A DNA stretch of 55,463 bases from Ferrimonas sp044433165 (GTDB lineage: Bacteria > Pseudomonadota > Gammaproteobacteria > Enterobacterales > Shewanellaceae), in assembly GCA_044433165.1 (NCBI GenBank), contig JAWXTX010000004.1, positions 1-55,463 of the forward strand, written 5' to 3'. This document shows positions 9,100 through 18,705 of this stretch, in pieces. The notes under the pieces are model-generated. The model was not told where the DNA came from and did not search any database. It saw only the letters and a program-made list of their open reading frames with translations. Position 1 is the first letter of the stretch. Each line of letters opens with the position of its first letter. The position numbers were made by a program, and so were the translations under genes.

Positions 9100-10299
9100 T
9101 CATTCTTTGACGGAGCCTTGTGCCGTTGCAGGAAATGCCGCTGTATCTCTGGGTAAGCAGCTAGCAAGCATTTGATTATATTCATTAATGTAATACTTCC
9201 TGTCAAAGCGTTGCACGACCAGTTGGTGATGCGCTTGCAACCAGTGTCGCCATTGCTGTTGGTGCGTTAGAAGCGAGCTGATACTGTGACTGATGGTTTC
9301 GATGTCATCGGGATTGGTGCCTGTACAGCCATGCAAGCCATCGACAAATCCATCAATACCAGTGTGCTGGCTGTAGATCACAGGGATCCCACTGAGCATT
9401 GCCTCTACATACACCATGCCAAAGGTTTCATTATGGCTGGTGAGAACTAACCCAGCGTAGTGGGGCAATTTCTTGAGTAATTGCCGATTAGGCAGCGCCC
9501 CTTGTAATTGAACGTGCGGTTGTAATTTTTGAGCGGCGATTAATTGTTGGGCCTGTTGTTGGGAACGCATGGTGCCACTGCCATAAATATCTAAGCTGAT
9601 TTTTGGGTAGCTATGGCGGATTTTGGCGATGGCAGCCAGTAAGTTGGGCAACCCTTTTTTGTGCAGCACGTTCAGATCCATCACCGTCACTAATTTGTTT
9701 GGCTGCCAATGATGGCTGGGTTGCCACGGCCGCTCTGCCACAAAATTAGGCAACAAACGCTGATTCGATGGATTGGGGTACAGTTCGTTTAATTCACCTT
9801 GAAACCACGCAGAGACCAGATAGACCCTTTTTGCTTCGGTAAGCTGTTTTTTAAAAAAGGGGCGATAGTGCGGTTTGTAACGCAATACTTTTTGTTCTGC
9901 CTCCCCGCGAACAGAGAGGAGTAACGGCACTTGTAGCCATCGAGCCAGCCACCATGCTGCAATGCCTTCAAAAGTAAATTTATGTCCATGCACTGCGATG
10001 ATGGCCGTGCCTTCCTGTTGTATTTGCTGGCGGATCCGCCATGCAACGATGGTCATGCTCAGAAATAAGAGAAGCCCGTAAGGGAGGCCCCAATATTTCA
10101 TGGACGTGACGTTTGTATCGCCTTGATCATCCCCAGTTAAGGCATTGCAGTGCCAAGGTTTAGCCGTACGCCGCAGGGCAAAAACGCGATAGTCGGCTTG
10201 GGAATTGGCTTGAATAAAATTGCGGACGGCTGGGGTATTGGTATCGCGATTACGTGATGGGTATTCAACAGCTAAATGTAATACGCAAGGACGAGTCAT
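9100..10299 (-). CDS. Glycosyltransferase, GT4 family
   Basis: GT-B fold retaining glycosyltransferase of 399 residues, cytoplasmic, probably adding one sugar to the lipid-linked repeat unit. The N-terminal half carries the acceptor-side fold (CVLHLAVEYPSRNRDT). The C-terminal half has the nucleotide-sugar motif EX7E in HNETFGMVYVEAMLSGIPVI. The ATG at 10299 follows AGGGGATC and overlaps the stop of the upstream gene (ATGA); a longer frame from 10395 would overlap that gene by about 100 bp. It is fifth in a chain of overlapping genes reading leftward, so it is almost surely cotranscribed and translationally coupled. Sugar specificity cannot be read from sequence. Confidence 0.9.
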   Translation of the reverse strand: MTRPCVLHLAVEYPSRNRDTNTPAVRNFIQANSQADYRVFALRRTAKPWHCNALTGDDQGDTNVTSMKYWGLPYGLLLFLSMTIVAWRIRQQIQQEGTAIIAVHGHKFTFEGIAAWWLARWLQVPLLLSVRGEAEQKVLRYKPHYRPFFKKQLTEAKRVYLVSAWFQGELNELYPNPSNQRLLPNFVAERPWQPSHHWQPNKLVTVMDLNVLHKKGLPNLLAAIAKIRHSYPKISLDIYGSGTMRSQQQAQQLIAAQKLQPHVQLQGALPNRQLLKKLPHYAGLVLTSHNETFGMVYVEAMLSGIPVIYSQHTGIDGFVDGLHGCTGTNPDDIETISHSISSLLTHQQQWRHWLQAHHQLVVQRFDRKYYINEYNQMLASCLPRDTAAFPATAQGSVKE

Positions 10300-12119
10300 G
10301 ATTGATCCCCTAGTGCATGATATAAAAATCGGACGTTCCCCACGAGATAACGTCGCCATAAGCGCTTGGGCTCTTTGAGTAAACGATAAAGCCATTCGAA
10401 TCGCAGTTGTCGTAACCAGTGAGGTGCTCGGGGGACGTTGCCAGCGGTAAAATCAAATAAGGCTCCTACCCCAATGCCGACAATGGCGCCGGTGGCTTCT
10501 AGGTGTTGGCTCAGCCACTGCTCTTGTTTGGGGTTGCCCATAGCCACCAGTAATAGATTGGCTCCACTGGCTTTAATGTGTTGGCATAAGGCTTGGTCAT
10601 CCTCAAAGTAGCCGTGGTGATAACCCACCCATTGGTGTTGCGGATATTGCTGCTGCCAGCGCTCAAAGCAGCGCTGCACACTGTTAGGCTTGGCTCCCAG
10701 TAAGAAGATGGCTAATGGTTGCTGGCTGTTGCGTAAAAAGCGCGGGGTAAAATCGGTGCCATTGAGATTTTCACTGAAGCCTTGGCCATATTTCCAGCGG
10801 CTAGCTAACGTGACGCCGAATCCATCGTTGAGCACCAAGCAGTGATTGAGTGTGCGCCGATAGGCGCTGTTTGCTCGGGCAAGATTGATGGTATGGGCGT
10901 TAGCGTATGCCACCACTAATGGCGTGTGCTGCTGTAAGGCGTTGTCGAGTTGAGTAATGATAGTACGTCCATCCCGACCGTCTATTTGTACCCCTTGAAT
11001 GGTACGACGACCTTGATGCAACTGTTGATAAGCGCGAATAAACACCTTGGCGACTTTGGGCCAAGCATAATTCTGCGCATGTGTTATCGCTTGCTGGCGC
11101 CATTGAGGGTAATTTTTTTCATTTTCCTGAAACGTTGCCGCAATGCGCTTTGCCGCCAGCTGAGGCTGGCTAAAATCGACTAAAGCACCCAACTGAGCTT
11201 GTTGCACTATGTGGCGAAAGCTGGGAATGTCCGATGCCAATGGCAGTAACCCCGCTGCCATGCCTTCAATTAAACTTAAACCAAAGCCTTCATATTCTGA
11301 GGCGCTGATGATGTAACTGCATTGCGCTAACTCAGCGCGTATTTGCTTATCGGTTGGCTCCAACTGAAAAGTAATGATGGATTTAAGTTGATGCTGTTGT
11401 ACCTGTTGGCGTAATTGTACGTAATTGTTGTCCCAGTCCTTGCCAAGAATAAGCAATTTAGCTTGCGGCTCAAGTGCATGCAGTTCTGCCATCATCTGCA
11501 CCAGTAGGTCGATGCGTTTATTGTCGGAAAAACGGCCAATAAAGGCCATGGTTTGAGTGGCAGTTATGCTACTTGCCTTGGCAAACTTCTGCGTATCAAC
11601 CCCATTTTCTATCAGGCTGAGCCGAGGGCGGCAGAGCGTGGCAAAACGTTGATAATCGTTGTGGCTGCAGGCGAATACTCGCAAATAGGCCTTTAAACTT
11701 AAGCGCGTGATGGTATGGAAGAACAACAATTTTGCCCGATTGGCGTAGGCCGTATGAAAAAATCCACCATGAGTGGAGAGCACCATGGGCTTTTGATGCA
11801 GTGGCTGTGTGAGTGCGAGAAAATCGCAGAAAAAATCCACGCCGTGTACATGCACAAGATCCGCTTGGCTCAAATAGCGCACTACGCTTGGGGCAATCGG
11901 GTATTTGTAACTGCCGTGATAAGGCAATCGCTGCACGTGGATCCCCGCAATGATCTCAGTTTGAGGCAAGGGCTGCATCGGTTGATAAAACAGCCGATTC
12001 AATGTAATCACTTTAACCGTGAGCCCTTGCTGCTGTTGAGCTTGGGCTAAGGAAAACACAAAATTTTCTAAGCCACCAATGGCCGGATAAAACTGCCTAA
12101 CAACATGAATAACCTGCAT
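10296..12119 (-). CDS. Fused glycosyltransferase: GT4 domain plus WecG/TagA/CpsF (GT26) domain
   Basis: A 607-residue protein joining two glycosyltransferases usually encoded separately. Residues 1 to about 370 form a GT4 domain (HVVRQFYPAIGGLENFVFSL; EX7E in SEYEGFGLSLIEGMAAG). Residues from about 380 to 600 form a WecG/TagA/CpsF domain with LNDGFGVTLASRWKYG, LNGTDFTPRFL, VAMGNPKQEQWLSQ and the C-terminal FEWLYRLLKEPKRLWRRY. WecG-type enzymes transfer ManNAc or ManNAcA, or glucose in related polymers, to lipid-linked acceptors. The frame is continuous with no stop at the junction, so the fusion looks genuine. Two consecutive sugar additions by one polypeptide are inferred. The ATGA overlap with the downstream GT4 gene indicates coupling. 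Confidence 0.92.
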   Translation of the reverse strand: MQVIHVVRQFYPAIGGLENFVFSLAQAQQQQGLTVKVITLNRLFYQPMQPLPQTEIIAGIHVQRLPYHGSYKYPIAPSVVRYLSQADLVHVHGVDFFCDFLALTQPLHQKPMVLSTHGGFFHTAYANRAKLLFFHTITRLSLKAYLRVFACSHNDYQRFATLCRPRLSLIENGVDTQKFAKASSITATQTMAFIGRFSDNKRIDLLVQMMAELHALEPQAKLLILGKDWDNNYVQLRQQVQQHQLKSIITFQLEPTDKQIRAELAQCSYIISASEYEGFGLSLIEGMAAGLLPLASDIPSFRHIVQQAQLGALVDFSQPQLAAKRIAATFQENEKNYPQWRQQAITHAQNYAWPKVAKVFIRAYQQLHQGRRTIQGVQIDGRDGRTIITQLDNALQQHTPLVVAYANAHTINLARANSAYRRTLNHCLVLNDGFGVTLASRWKYGQGFSENLNGTDFTPRFLRNSQQPLAIFLLGAKPNSVQRCFERWQQQYPQHQWVGYHHGYFEDDQALCQHIKASGANLLLVAMGNPKQEQWLSQHLEATGAIVGIGVGALFDFTAGNVPRAPHWLRQLRFEWLYRLLKEPKRLWRRYLVGNVRFLYHALGDQS

Positions 12120-12125
12120 GTTGCC

Positions 12126-13028
12126 TCACTTATAGATTTCAACCGGAGGGGCATTAAAAAAGAAACGAACTTTGCCCCAATTGGTATTCATTAACAGGCG
12201 GTAACGAAAGCTGTATTTGTGGGTAAATGGACCACAACAGAGCGCTAAAGCTCCAGCCACGAGCGTTTGAACCGTTGCCCGTGATAATTGCCAGACTTTG
12301 GAAAGGGGATTTAAAGCGCTAAAAAAAATCACCGCGTATGTTTCGCCAATGCGGGTGGCTTTACGTAACAGATAATCTTGGTTTAAGCGCTCTGGCTCGA
12401 CGGTTTCAGAGACAATGGCCTCTCGGCAAGTGACGATTTTACCGCCGTGCCGATAGAGCCGATTAAATAAGTGGGTATCACCGCCACCGGTGATACCGTA
12501 ATTCGGATCAAAAGAGTTTGGGGGATCTGGCAAACTGCGGCGCCGAACGAGGGCATTGCAGGTTGAACCAACACGAACCTCGGTGCCAGTAGGGGCCGTA
12601 TATTTTTGAAAATAATCGCCTTCGAGAATCCATGTCGGGGTATTGTCTGGGTAATGGATAATCACACGCCCCAAAACCGCATCGGCTTGGTAGGTTTGAG
12701 CACAGGCCCATAATTGCGCTATCCAATCTGGCTCTGCAATTTCATCGTCGTCAATAAAAATAACCCACTCACCGGTGGCGTTTTTAAGAGTGGTGTTGCG
12801 CGCAAAAGAGATGTTTTTTTGAGGCTGAATTTCGTATTGAACCGGAATGGTGGATTGTTGTTGAAAACGGGTGATGGCGGCTTGGCCAGAGCCTTGCGCA
12901 TCGTTATCGGCCACCGAGATCTCAAGTTCGACGTTATCGGGCAACTGTTGCTGCTCGATACTGAGTAGCGTATCGAATACTTGAGGGCGTTGGAAAGTAC
13001 ATAAACACACGGAAATCCTTACCGTCAT
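12126..13028 (-). CDS. Glycosyltransferase, GT2 family
   Basis: GT-A fold inverting glycosyltransferase of 300 residues. It begins ISVCLCTFQRPQVFDTLL, has the substrate-binding block KNISFARNTTL and a metal/nucleotide motif in WVIFIDDDEIAEPDW (DDD). GGDTHLFNRL follows further on. A hydrophobic stretch near residues 245-265 (QTLVAGALALCCGPF) may hold it at the membrane. Its start overlaps the stop of the polymerase gene by 4 bp (ATGA) and it ends 6 bp before the GT4-WecG fusion, so it is part of one coupled operon. Donor sugar unknown. Confidence 0.88.
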   Translation of the reverse strand: MTVRISVCLCTFQRPQVFDTLLSIEQQQLPDNVELEISVADNDAQGSGQAAITRFQQQSTIPVQYEIQPQKNISFARNTTLKNATGEWVIFIDDDEIAEPDWIAQLWACAQTYQADAVLGRVIIHYPDNTPTWILEGDYFQKYTAPTGTEVRVGSTCNALVRRRSLPDPPNSFDPNYGITGGGDTHLFNRLYRHGGKIVTCREAIVSETVEPERLNQDYLLRKATRIGETYAVIFFSALNPLSKVWQLSRATVQTLVAGALALCCGPFTHKYSFRYRLLMNTNWGKVRFFFNAPPVEIYK

Positions 13029-14338
13029 GGTTGCTTCTCTCTATCCATGTAAAGTCGGGCGACAAGGGTGAACATGAGCAGTTGCATTACCCATAGTGAA
13101 TGACTGCCACGCATGATGCTGCTTTCAGTAATATTATGTATGAGAGTGAGCATCAGCAGGATCCAGCATAGAGCAAATAAACCAGGATGGTGTTGCTGGA
13201 TAAGACTCGATTGCCAAGAGAACTGCACAAGGGTAATGAGGTACAGCCCCAACCCAACCCAGCCGAGTTGGGCAATGAGATCCAAATATCCATTATGACC
13301 TTGATTTAATAGCGTTAAAAAACCTTGCCCAAAAACCATATTCGGGGAATGGATACCAATGCCCCAAAAAGAGCCATAACCGGCACCAAACAGTTGCCTC
13401 TGCCCAATCTGTTCTAGCATAAATGCCCAAATGTAATCGCGCCCTGTAAAGGTTGGATCGGCCATAAATTGCGCCAAAAGCTGCTTTATATGCCAGTCAG
13501 ACCAAATCAAGATAGCAAAGATGAAAAGGGTAAATAACAGCACCCCAATTAAGAGTAAAAAACCTAAATTGAGGTGCAGCCAGCGACCAATTTTTTGCGC
13601 ACCAAATACCATGATGGGAATTAAAAAGAAGAGACCAATTGAGGTTTTGGATACCGACAACAGCAGTAACGTAAACCACGCAAACAGATACAGTGTGTTG
13701 AGCGGACGGTTAAGGGATTTGGGGTAAAATTGGCGGGCAGCAAAGCCAAAAAAAAGCGCTTGTAATGCAACGGCACCTAAGGTGTTTTTATGACCATGAA
13801 TGCCATAAAAGTAGCCTTCGATATCAAAATGCCCAAGCCCGACGGCCAGCAAATTAAAGCCCAGTGCAATGCTGGCAATTCGATAAATAATTAACGGGAT
13901 CTGGTAGGGGGTGCGTAAATAACAGGCGCCAACAAAGATGCTGGCAAACACAAAACTCAATAGCACCGAACGACGAAAGGCGATGCTTGGTGCCAGCGCC
14001 CATACGACACTAATTAAGGCAAATACGCCAATAAGAGCAATCGGCCATTGTGCCCATAAAATGCGTTGAAAGCGTCGAGGGTCACGCATAATGGCGACGA
14101 CAGAAAGCCCCATCAAGCTTATCCATAGCAGTTGACTAAACCGATTACTGCTTGAGGCATTCGCGGCTTGTTCTGAATGGTTACGATCTTCTAATTCCGA
14201 AACCACCTCAAAATAGGGTTGCAGCACATCAAAGGCGCTGGCACAAACAATACCAATAATGATAACGGCCAGTTTATTGTTGAATGTAAAAGTTCGGCTA
14301 TCGGCCGCGACGAACCAATTGAAAAAAGCATTAACCAT
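13025..14338 (-). CDS. Wzy-type polysaccharide polymerase / O-antigen ligase family membrane protein
   Basis: Inner-membrane protein of 437 residues with about ten hydrophobic segments, resembling O-antigen polymerase/ligase family proteins such as ExoQ. A periplasmic loop holds FYGIHGHKNTLGAVALQALF and GRDYIWAFMLEQIGQRQLFG followed by GHNGYLDLIAQLGWVGLGLY, the weakly conserved block of this family. In a Wzx/Wzy pathway it would join lipid-linked repeat units on the periplasmic side. It sits between flippase and glycosyltransferase genes, overlapping both (8 bp and 4 bp), which favours polymerase over a ligase acting on lipid A-core. Confidence 0.85.
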   Translation of the reverse strand: MVNAFFNWFVAADSRTFTFNNKLAVIIIGIVCASAFDVLQPYFEVVSELEDRNHSEQAANASSSNRFSQLLWISLMGLSVVAIMRDPRRFQRILWAQWPIALIGVFALISVVWALAPSIAFRRSVLLSFVFASIFVGACYLRTPYQIPLIIYRIASIALGFNLLAVGLGHFDIEGYFYGIHGHKNTLGAVALQALFFGFAARQFYPKSLNRPLNTLYLFAWFTLLLLSVSKTSIGLFFLIPIMVFGAQKIGRWLHLNLGFLLLIGVLLFTLFIFAILIWSDWHIKQLLAQFMADPTFTGRDYIWAFMLEQIGQRQLFGAGYGSFWGIGIHSPNMVFGQGFLTLLNQGHNGYLDLIAQLGWVGLGLYLITLVQFSWQSSLIQQHHPGLFALCWILLMLTLIHNITESSIMRGSHSLWVMQLLMFTLVARLYMDREKQP

Positions 14339-15557
14339 GTTTCAGTCTCGCCTCTCGCCATAGCGGATGGAGTAGCCAAAATACCAATAAGAGTGCAGTC
14401 GCTTCCCCGAAAATGACTGCACTGATGGCCAACTGTTGATCTCCCAGCCAGCCAACAACCCCAAGAATTATAAAGGCGACTGTGGTGCCCCATACCGTAG
14501 TTAATGCCAAAGGTTTAAATTGGTGCTGTGCTTGTAAAGCCGTACTGGCAGTTGAACGTAAGTGAAAAAGGAGGTTAACGACGCCCCATTGCGCGGTGAT
14601 CCAGCCAATGTTGAGGTATCGTTGTTCGAATAAATAAGACTGCAGCCAAGGCCAAAGCCCCCAAAGTAATAAGCCAAACAACACATTAAAGATAAAAAAG
14701 GCCATCAGTCCTTGGTTTAATATGCGGATAAACGCGCGATCTTGTTGTTGGCTGTGTAATTTGGCCATGGTGGGTTTGGCGATTCGTGTCCACGCCGAGG
14801 CCACAATATTGAGTGGCCCAAAAAAGACTCGTCCGGCTTGCAGCAGCCCAACTGCCCCGTTGCCAAAAAGGGCGCTGACCGCGATAACATACCCTCGGTT
14901 TTGTAATTCCGTTGAGAGGGCTCCCACCAGCCCCCAACGAGACTGAGGCCAAACTTGTTGATACTCACGAACCATATTCCCAAATGAAGGGCGCTGTAAT
15001 AACTGCCCTTCATGCCACAATAAATAGCTGCAACTCAGCACTTGGGTGAGGGTTAATAAGCCCAAAAGTTGGCTGATGGTCAGTGCCGATTGATAGCCAT
15101 AAAGCCCGAGTAAACTCAAGCCAACAAAGGCGGCATCGGCCGTGAGCATTGGCATTAATTGCAATTCCGACGCCCAGCGGCTGCGCAAGTATTCGCGATT
15201 AATGCGTGTCACGAAATACAGGCAGATAAGCTCAGAGGAAAGCAGCGGTGTCGTTAATATGGGGAGGTGCAAGAGTCCCCATATCAGCCCTCCGAATCCG
15301 AGCAAAAATAAAATATTGGCCCAAGCAAATGTTTGGCGTAGAAGCTGAGGCTCGGTACGCGCAGGAACACAAACAGAGTAGGGCGTATTAATTAGTGCAT
15401 TGTGAATGCTGCAGAGCGCAAAGCCTGCAGTAAAAATCAGCGCAAATAATCCAAACTGGGCGGGTGCCCACCAGCGTATGAGCAGTAAATTTAAAATAAA
15501 ATGAAAACCACTCAATAATCCCTGAGCTACGGTGGATTGTATTACTTGGGTTTTCAA
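14331..15557 (-). CDS. Wzx-type polysaccharide flippase (MATE/MOP-like)
   Basis: First gene of the leftward arm; 408 residues, hydrophobic throughout with about twelve membrane segments. It starts MKTQVIQSTVAQGLLSGFHF with LIRWWAPAQFGLFALIFTAG, the pattern of Wzx/RfbX-like transporters (an early Q-x-G-L/F-A block). Expected to flip undecaprenyl-linked repeat units across the inner membrane. Its 3' end overlaps the polymerase gene by 8 bp. The 5' side faces manC across a 241-bp divergent intergenic region, which must hold the promoter of the six-gene leftward arm. Confidence 0.8.
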   Translation of the reverse strand: MKTQVIQSTVAQGLLSGFHFILNLLLIRWWAPAQFGLFALIFTAGFALCSIHNALINTPYSVCVPARTEPQLLRQTFAWANILFLLGFGGLIWGLLHLPILTTPLLSSELICLYFVTRINREYLRSRWASELQLMPMLTADAAFVGLSLLGLYGYQSALTISQLLGLLTLTQVLSCSYLLWHEGQLLQRPSFGNMVREYQQVWPQSRWGLVGALSTELQNRGYVIAVSALFGNGAVGLLQAGRVFFGPLNIVASAWTRIAKPTMAKLHSQQQDRAFIRILNQGLMAFFIFNVLFGLLLWGLWPWLQSYLFEQRYLNIGWITAQWGVVNLLFHLRSTASTALQAQHQFKPLALTTVWGTTVAFIILGVVGWLGDQQLAISAVIFGEATALLLVFWLLHPLWREARLKHG

Positions 15558-15798
15558 ATGCGATTCCCTCGCTATTTAGAGATCCTGCTGCGGGTCAGTG
15601 CTGCTGAGAGCCTGAGCCAGTATGGGGGCCATTCTATGCATACCATTTTAGCTGGCTGTCGCGTTTTTGGTGGGTAGGATTGATAGCGAGGCCATTTTCT
15701 TATTGATGTAAAAATGCCCAGCCAAACATCCGGCTTCCGTCTATGGTTTAGCTATCAGTGTTTTTATCGTAGTTAAGTCAGTCAGGGAGTGAGGACAG
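15558..15798 (+). promoter_or_regulatory. Divergent promoter region between the two polysaccharide arms
   Basis: This 241-bp gap separates the flippase gene (leftward) from manC (rightward) and must contain promoters for both arms. It is A+T-rich toward manC. I see a ribosome-binding site for manC (GAGGACAG before ATG 15799) but no unambiguous -35/-10 pair and no JUMPstart/ops element. Regulator sites cannot be assigned by eye. Confidence 0.45.
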
Positions 15799-17217
15799 AT
15801 GACGATGGTGGTGCCGGTAGTCTTAGCTGGGGGCAGTGGCACGCGTTTGTGGCCGCTATCACGGGCCCTGTTTCCCAAACAATTTTTACCTTTACTCGGG
15901 CAGCTTACGCTACTCCAACAAACGTTAACGCGATTAGATGCGCTGGCTATTGAGGCGCCCATTGTGATCTGCAATGACGAACATCGCTTCATCGCGGCCG
16001 AACAACTGCGATCGGTGGGAAAATTAGGTTCAATCTTACTGGAACCTTGCGGGCGCAATACGGCGCCAGCATTAGCGCTAGCGGCATTAGTGGCGAGCTT
16101 GGGGGAGCAGTACGATGACGACGATCCTTTGATGCTGGTGCTGGCTGCGGATCACGCCGTAGAAAATGGCCAAGCCTTAGTGGATACCGTAGAAAGAGCA
16201 TTGCCTCTGGCGCAATCGGGTAAGCTGGTGACTTTTGGGGTTGTGCCAGACTCGGCGCACACGGGTTATGGTTATATCCAGCAAGGGGAAGCGATCGACA
16301 GCGGTTTTGTGGTTGAGCAATTCGTCGAAAAACCCAATCTGCAATTGGCCCAAGAGTATGTCAACCATGGCGGCTATTTGTGGAATAGTGGCATGTTTTT
16401 ATTTCGAGCAAAACGTTATTTAGATGAGTTGGCTCGCTTTCGACCAGACATCTTTTCTGTGTGCCAGCAAGCCGCTGAATCGGTTGCAGAAGACTTAGAT
16501 TTTGTGCGAATAGACGCGGAAATATTTGAGCAGTGTCCGGCAGACTCCATCGATTATGCCGTGATGGAAGCCACGGAAGACGCGGTTGTTGTGCCATTAG
16601 AGGCGGGTTGGAGTGACATTGGCTCGTGGGAATCATTGTGGCAAGCCTCGAGCAAAGATCAAGCCGGCAATGCGGTGCATGGCGATGCCCTTGTGCACGA
16701 TGTGCATAACAGTTACTTACATAGCCAAGATCGCTTAGTGGCGGTACTGGGATTAAACGATCTCATAGTGGTTGATACTGCGGATGCGATATTGGTCGCT
16801 CCACAAGCCCGTGCCCAAGAAGTCAAGCATTTGGTGGAACAATTAAAAGGGCAGGATCGACCAGAGCTGGAGTCCCACCGACAGGTTTTTCGCCCATGGG
16901 GCAGTTACGATGCCATTGATTATGGGCATCGTTATCAAGTTAAGCGCATTACGGTTAAGCCCGGTGCCAAACTGAGTGTGCAAATGCACCATCATCGTTC
17001 GGAGCATTGGGTGGTTGTGGCCGGTACTGCGAAAGTCACCAATGGTGAGCGGACTTTTTTTATTACAGAGAATGAGTCTACTTATATACCGGTTGGGGTT
17101 GTACATGCGTTAGAAAACCCTGGTCGTGTGCCACTGGAATTGATAGAGGTGCAATCTGGCACTTATCTTGGCGAAGACGACATTATCCGTTTTCAAGATA
17201 ATTATGGGCGAGCGTAA
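15799..17217 (+). CDS. manC: Mannose-1-phosphate guanylyltransferase / mannose-6-phosphate isomerase
   Basis: Bifunctional type II enzyme (ManC/AlgA/CpsB class, 472 residues) making GDP-mannose from mannose-1-phosphate and GTP, with phosphomannose isomerase activity. The N-terminal nucleotidyltransferase has VVLAGGSGTRLWPLSRALFP, the sugar-binding FVEKP and LWNSGMF. The C-terminal cupin isomerase domain starts near residue 355 (RPWGSYDAID) with metal-site residues in QMHHHRSEHWVVV. First gene of the rightward arm; manB starts 2 bp after its stop. It implies that mannose, or a sugar derived from GDP-mannose such as fucose, is in the polymer. Confidence 0.95.
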   Translation: MTMVVPVVLAGGSGTRLWPLSRALFPKQFLPLLGQLTLLQQTLTRLDALAIEAPIVICNDEHRFIAAEQLRSVGKLGSILLEPCGRNTAPALALAALVASLGEQYDDDDPLMLVLAADHAVENGQALVDTVERALPLAQSGKLVTFGVVPDSAHTGYGYIQQGEAIDSGFVVEQFVEKPNLQLAQEYVNHGGYLWNSGMFLFRAKRYLDELARFRPDIFSVCQQAAESVAEDLDFVRIDAEIFEQCPADSIDYAVMEATEDAVVVPLEAGWSDIGSWESLWQASSKDQAGNAVHGDALVHDVHNSYLHSQDRLVAVLGLNDLIVVDTADAILVAPQARAQEVKHLVEQLKGQDRPELESHRQVFRPWGSYDAIDYGHRYQVKRITVKPGAKLSVQMHHHRSEHWVVVAGTAKVTNGERTFFITENESTYIPVGVVHALENPGRVPLELIEVQSGTYLGEDDIIRFQDNYGRA

Positions 17218-17219
17218 AC

Positions 17220-18611
17220 ATGGACGTATCTCGTTGCTTCAAAGCGTATGACATTCGCGGCCGCTTGGGCGATGAATTAGACGAAGCACTTGCCTACCGT
17301 ATTGGCCGTGCTTTTGCTGAATATTTGCAAGCACAAACCGTGGTGATCGGTGGCGACATCCGTTTGAGCACCGAAGGCTTAAAACGGGCGCTGGCGGAAG
17401 GTTTAATGGCCAGTGGTGCCAATGTCATCGATTTGGGTATGGTGGGTACCGAACAAGTCTATTTCGCCACCCGTTACGTGCAGGCCGATGGGGGCATTAT
17501 GGTGACAGCCTCCCATAATCCCATCGATTATAACGGTATGAAATTGGTCAAATCGCAAAGCCAACCGCTGTCTTCTGATATCGATTTACCCGAACTTAAA
17601 GCCTTGGTACAAACCAATGAGTGGCCTACGCGTCATCACGGCCAATATCGGCAACAATCCGTATTAGCTCCCTACCTTGATCACCTGATGAGTTACATTA
17701 ATGCGGTTGGATTAAGTCCACTTAAAATGGTTGTCAATGCGGGAAACGGTGCTGCTGGCCCCGTACTGGATGCCATTGAAGAACGCTTTAAAGCGATGGG
17801 CGTACCTTGGCAGTTCATCAAAATCCACCATCAGCCAAATGGCCATTTTCCCAATGGAATTCCCAATCCGTTATTGCCCGATCGACGAGCAGCAACCACG
17901 GCTGCCATTTTGGCTCATGGTGCCGATTTGGGGATCGCTTGGGATGGCGATTTTGATCGTTGCTTTTTGTTCGATCATCAAGGCCAATTTATTGAAGGCT
18001 ACTATATTGTTGGTTTATTAGCGCAAGCGTTTGCCTGTCGAAAAAGCGGTGAAAAAGTCATTCATGACCCACGATTATATTGGAATACAGAAGAGATCAT
18101 GCGGGCCTGTCATGGGCACGCTATTTCATCTAAAACCGGCCATGCATTCATTAAACAGCGAATGCGCGATGAAGATGCAATTTACGGTGGGGAAATGAGC
18201 GCACACCATTACTTCCGAGATTTTGGCTATTGTGACAGTGGTATGGTGCCGTGGCTGCTTATTGGTGAGTTATGCAATCGTCAACGGCAATCTCTTGAGT
18301 CCATGGTGCGTGATCGCATTACCGCTTTCCCAGCCTCTGGTGAATTAAATTACACCATAAAAAATAGTGCAGATGCCTTAGACCGAATTGAACGTCATTA
18401 CCAACATCAGGCGACAGAGATCAACCACCTCGATGGGCTGAGTATGGCCTTTAGTGATCCAACTGGTGCTTGGCGTTTTAATTTAAGGTGCTCAAATACC
18501 GAACCTTTGGTACGCCTAAATGTAGAGTCCAAAGGTGACCGCATCTTAATGCAACAACAAACCAATGCGCTTGTCAGGCTACTTGGTTTTCCAGCCGTTT
18601 TTGATACGTAG
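17220..18611 (+). CDS. manB: Phosphomannomutase
   Basis: Alpha-D-phosphohexomutase of 463 residues interconverting mannose-6-phosphate and mannose-1-phosphate, feeding ManC next to it. All four family signatures are visible: the phosphoserine loop VTASHNPIDYNGMK, the Mg2+ loop AWDGDFDRCF, the sugar-specificity loop GGEMSAHHYF, and the phosphate-binding RCSNTEPLVRLNVES. GEMSAHH favours phosphomannomutase (or the dual phosphomannomutase/phosphoglucomutase AlgC type) over strict phosphoglucomutase. The start lies 2 bp after manC, so the two are coupled. Confidence 0.94.
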   Translation: MDVSRCFKAYDIRGRLGDELDEALAYRIGRAFAEYLQAQTVVIGGDIRLSTEGLKRALAEGLMASGANVIDLGMVGTEQVYFATRYVQADGGIMVTASHNPIDYNGMKLVKSQSQPLSSDIDLPELKALVQTNEWPTRHHGQYRQQSVLAPYLDHLMSYINAVGLSPLKMVVNAGNGAAGPVLDAIEERFKAMGVPWQFIKIHHQPNGHFPNGIPNPLLPDRRAATTAAILAHGADLGIAWDGDFDRCFLFDHQGQFIEGYYIVGLLAQAFACRKSGEKVIHDPRLYWNTEEIMRACHGHAISSKTGHAFIKQRMRDEDAIYGGEMSAHHYFRDFGYCDSGMVPWLLIGELCNRQRQSLESMVRDRITAFPASGELNYTIKNSADALDRIERHYQHQATEINHLDGLSMAFSDPTGAWRFNLRCSNTEPLVRLNVESKGDRILMQQQTNALVRLLGFPAVFDT

Positions 18612-18705
18612 CTCGGAAGTGGTTGAATACGTCTCGATCTTGGTTGATGTAATTCAATCAGTACGACCTTTAACACGTTGTATGGCTTTTTAAGGTTTGT
18701 GTGCA

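Noticed and set aside
15558..15798. JUMPstart/ops element before the polysaccharide genes
   Set aside because: I looked for the ops core and found no match in the divergent region.
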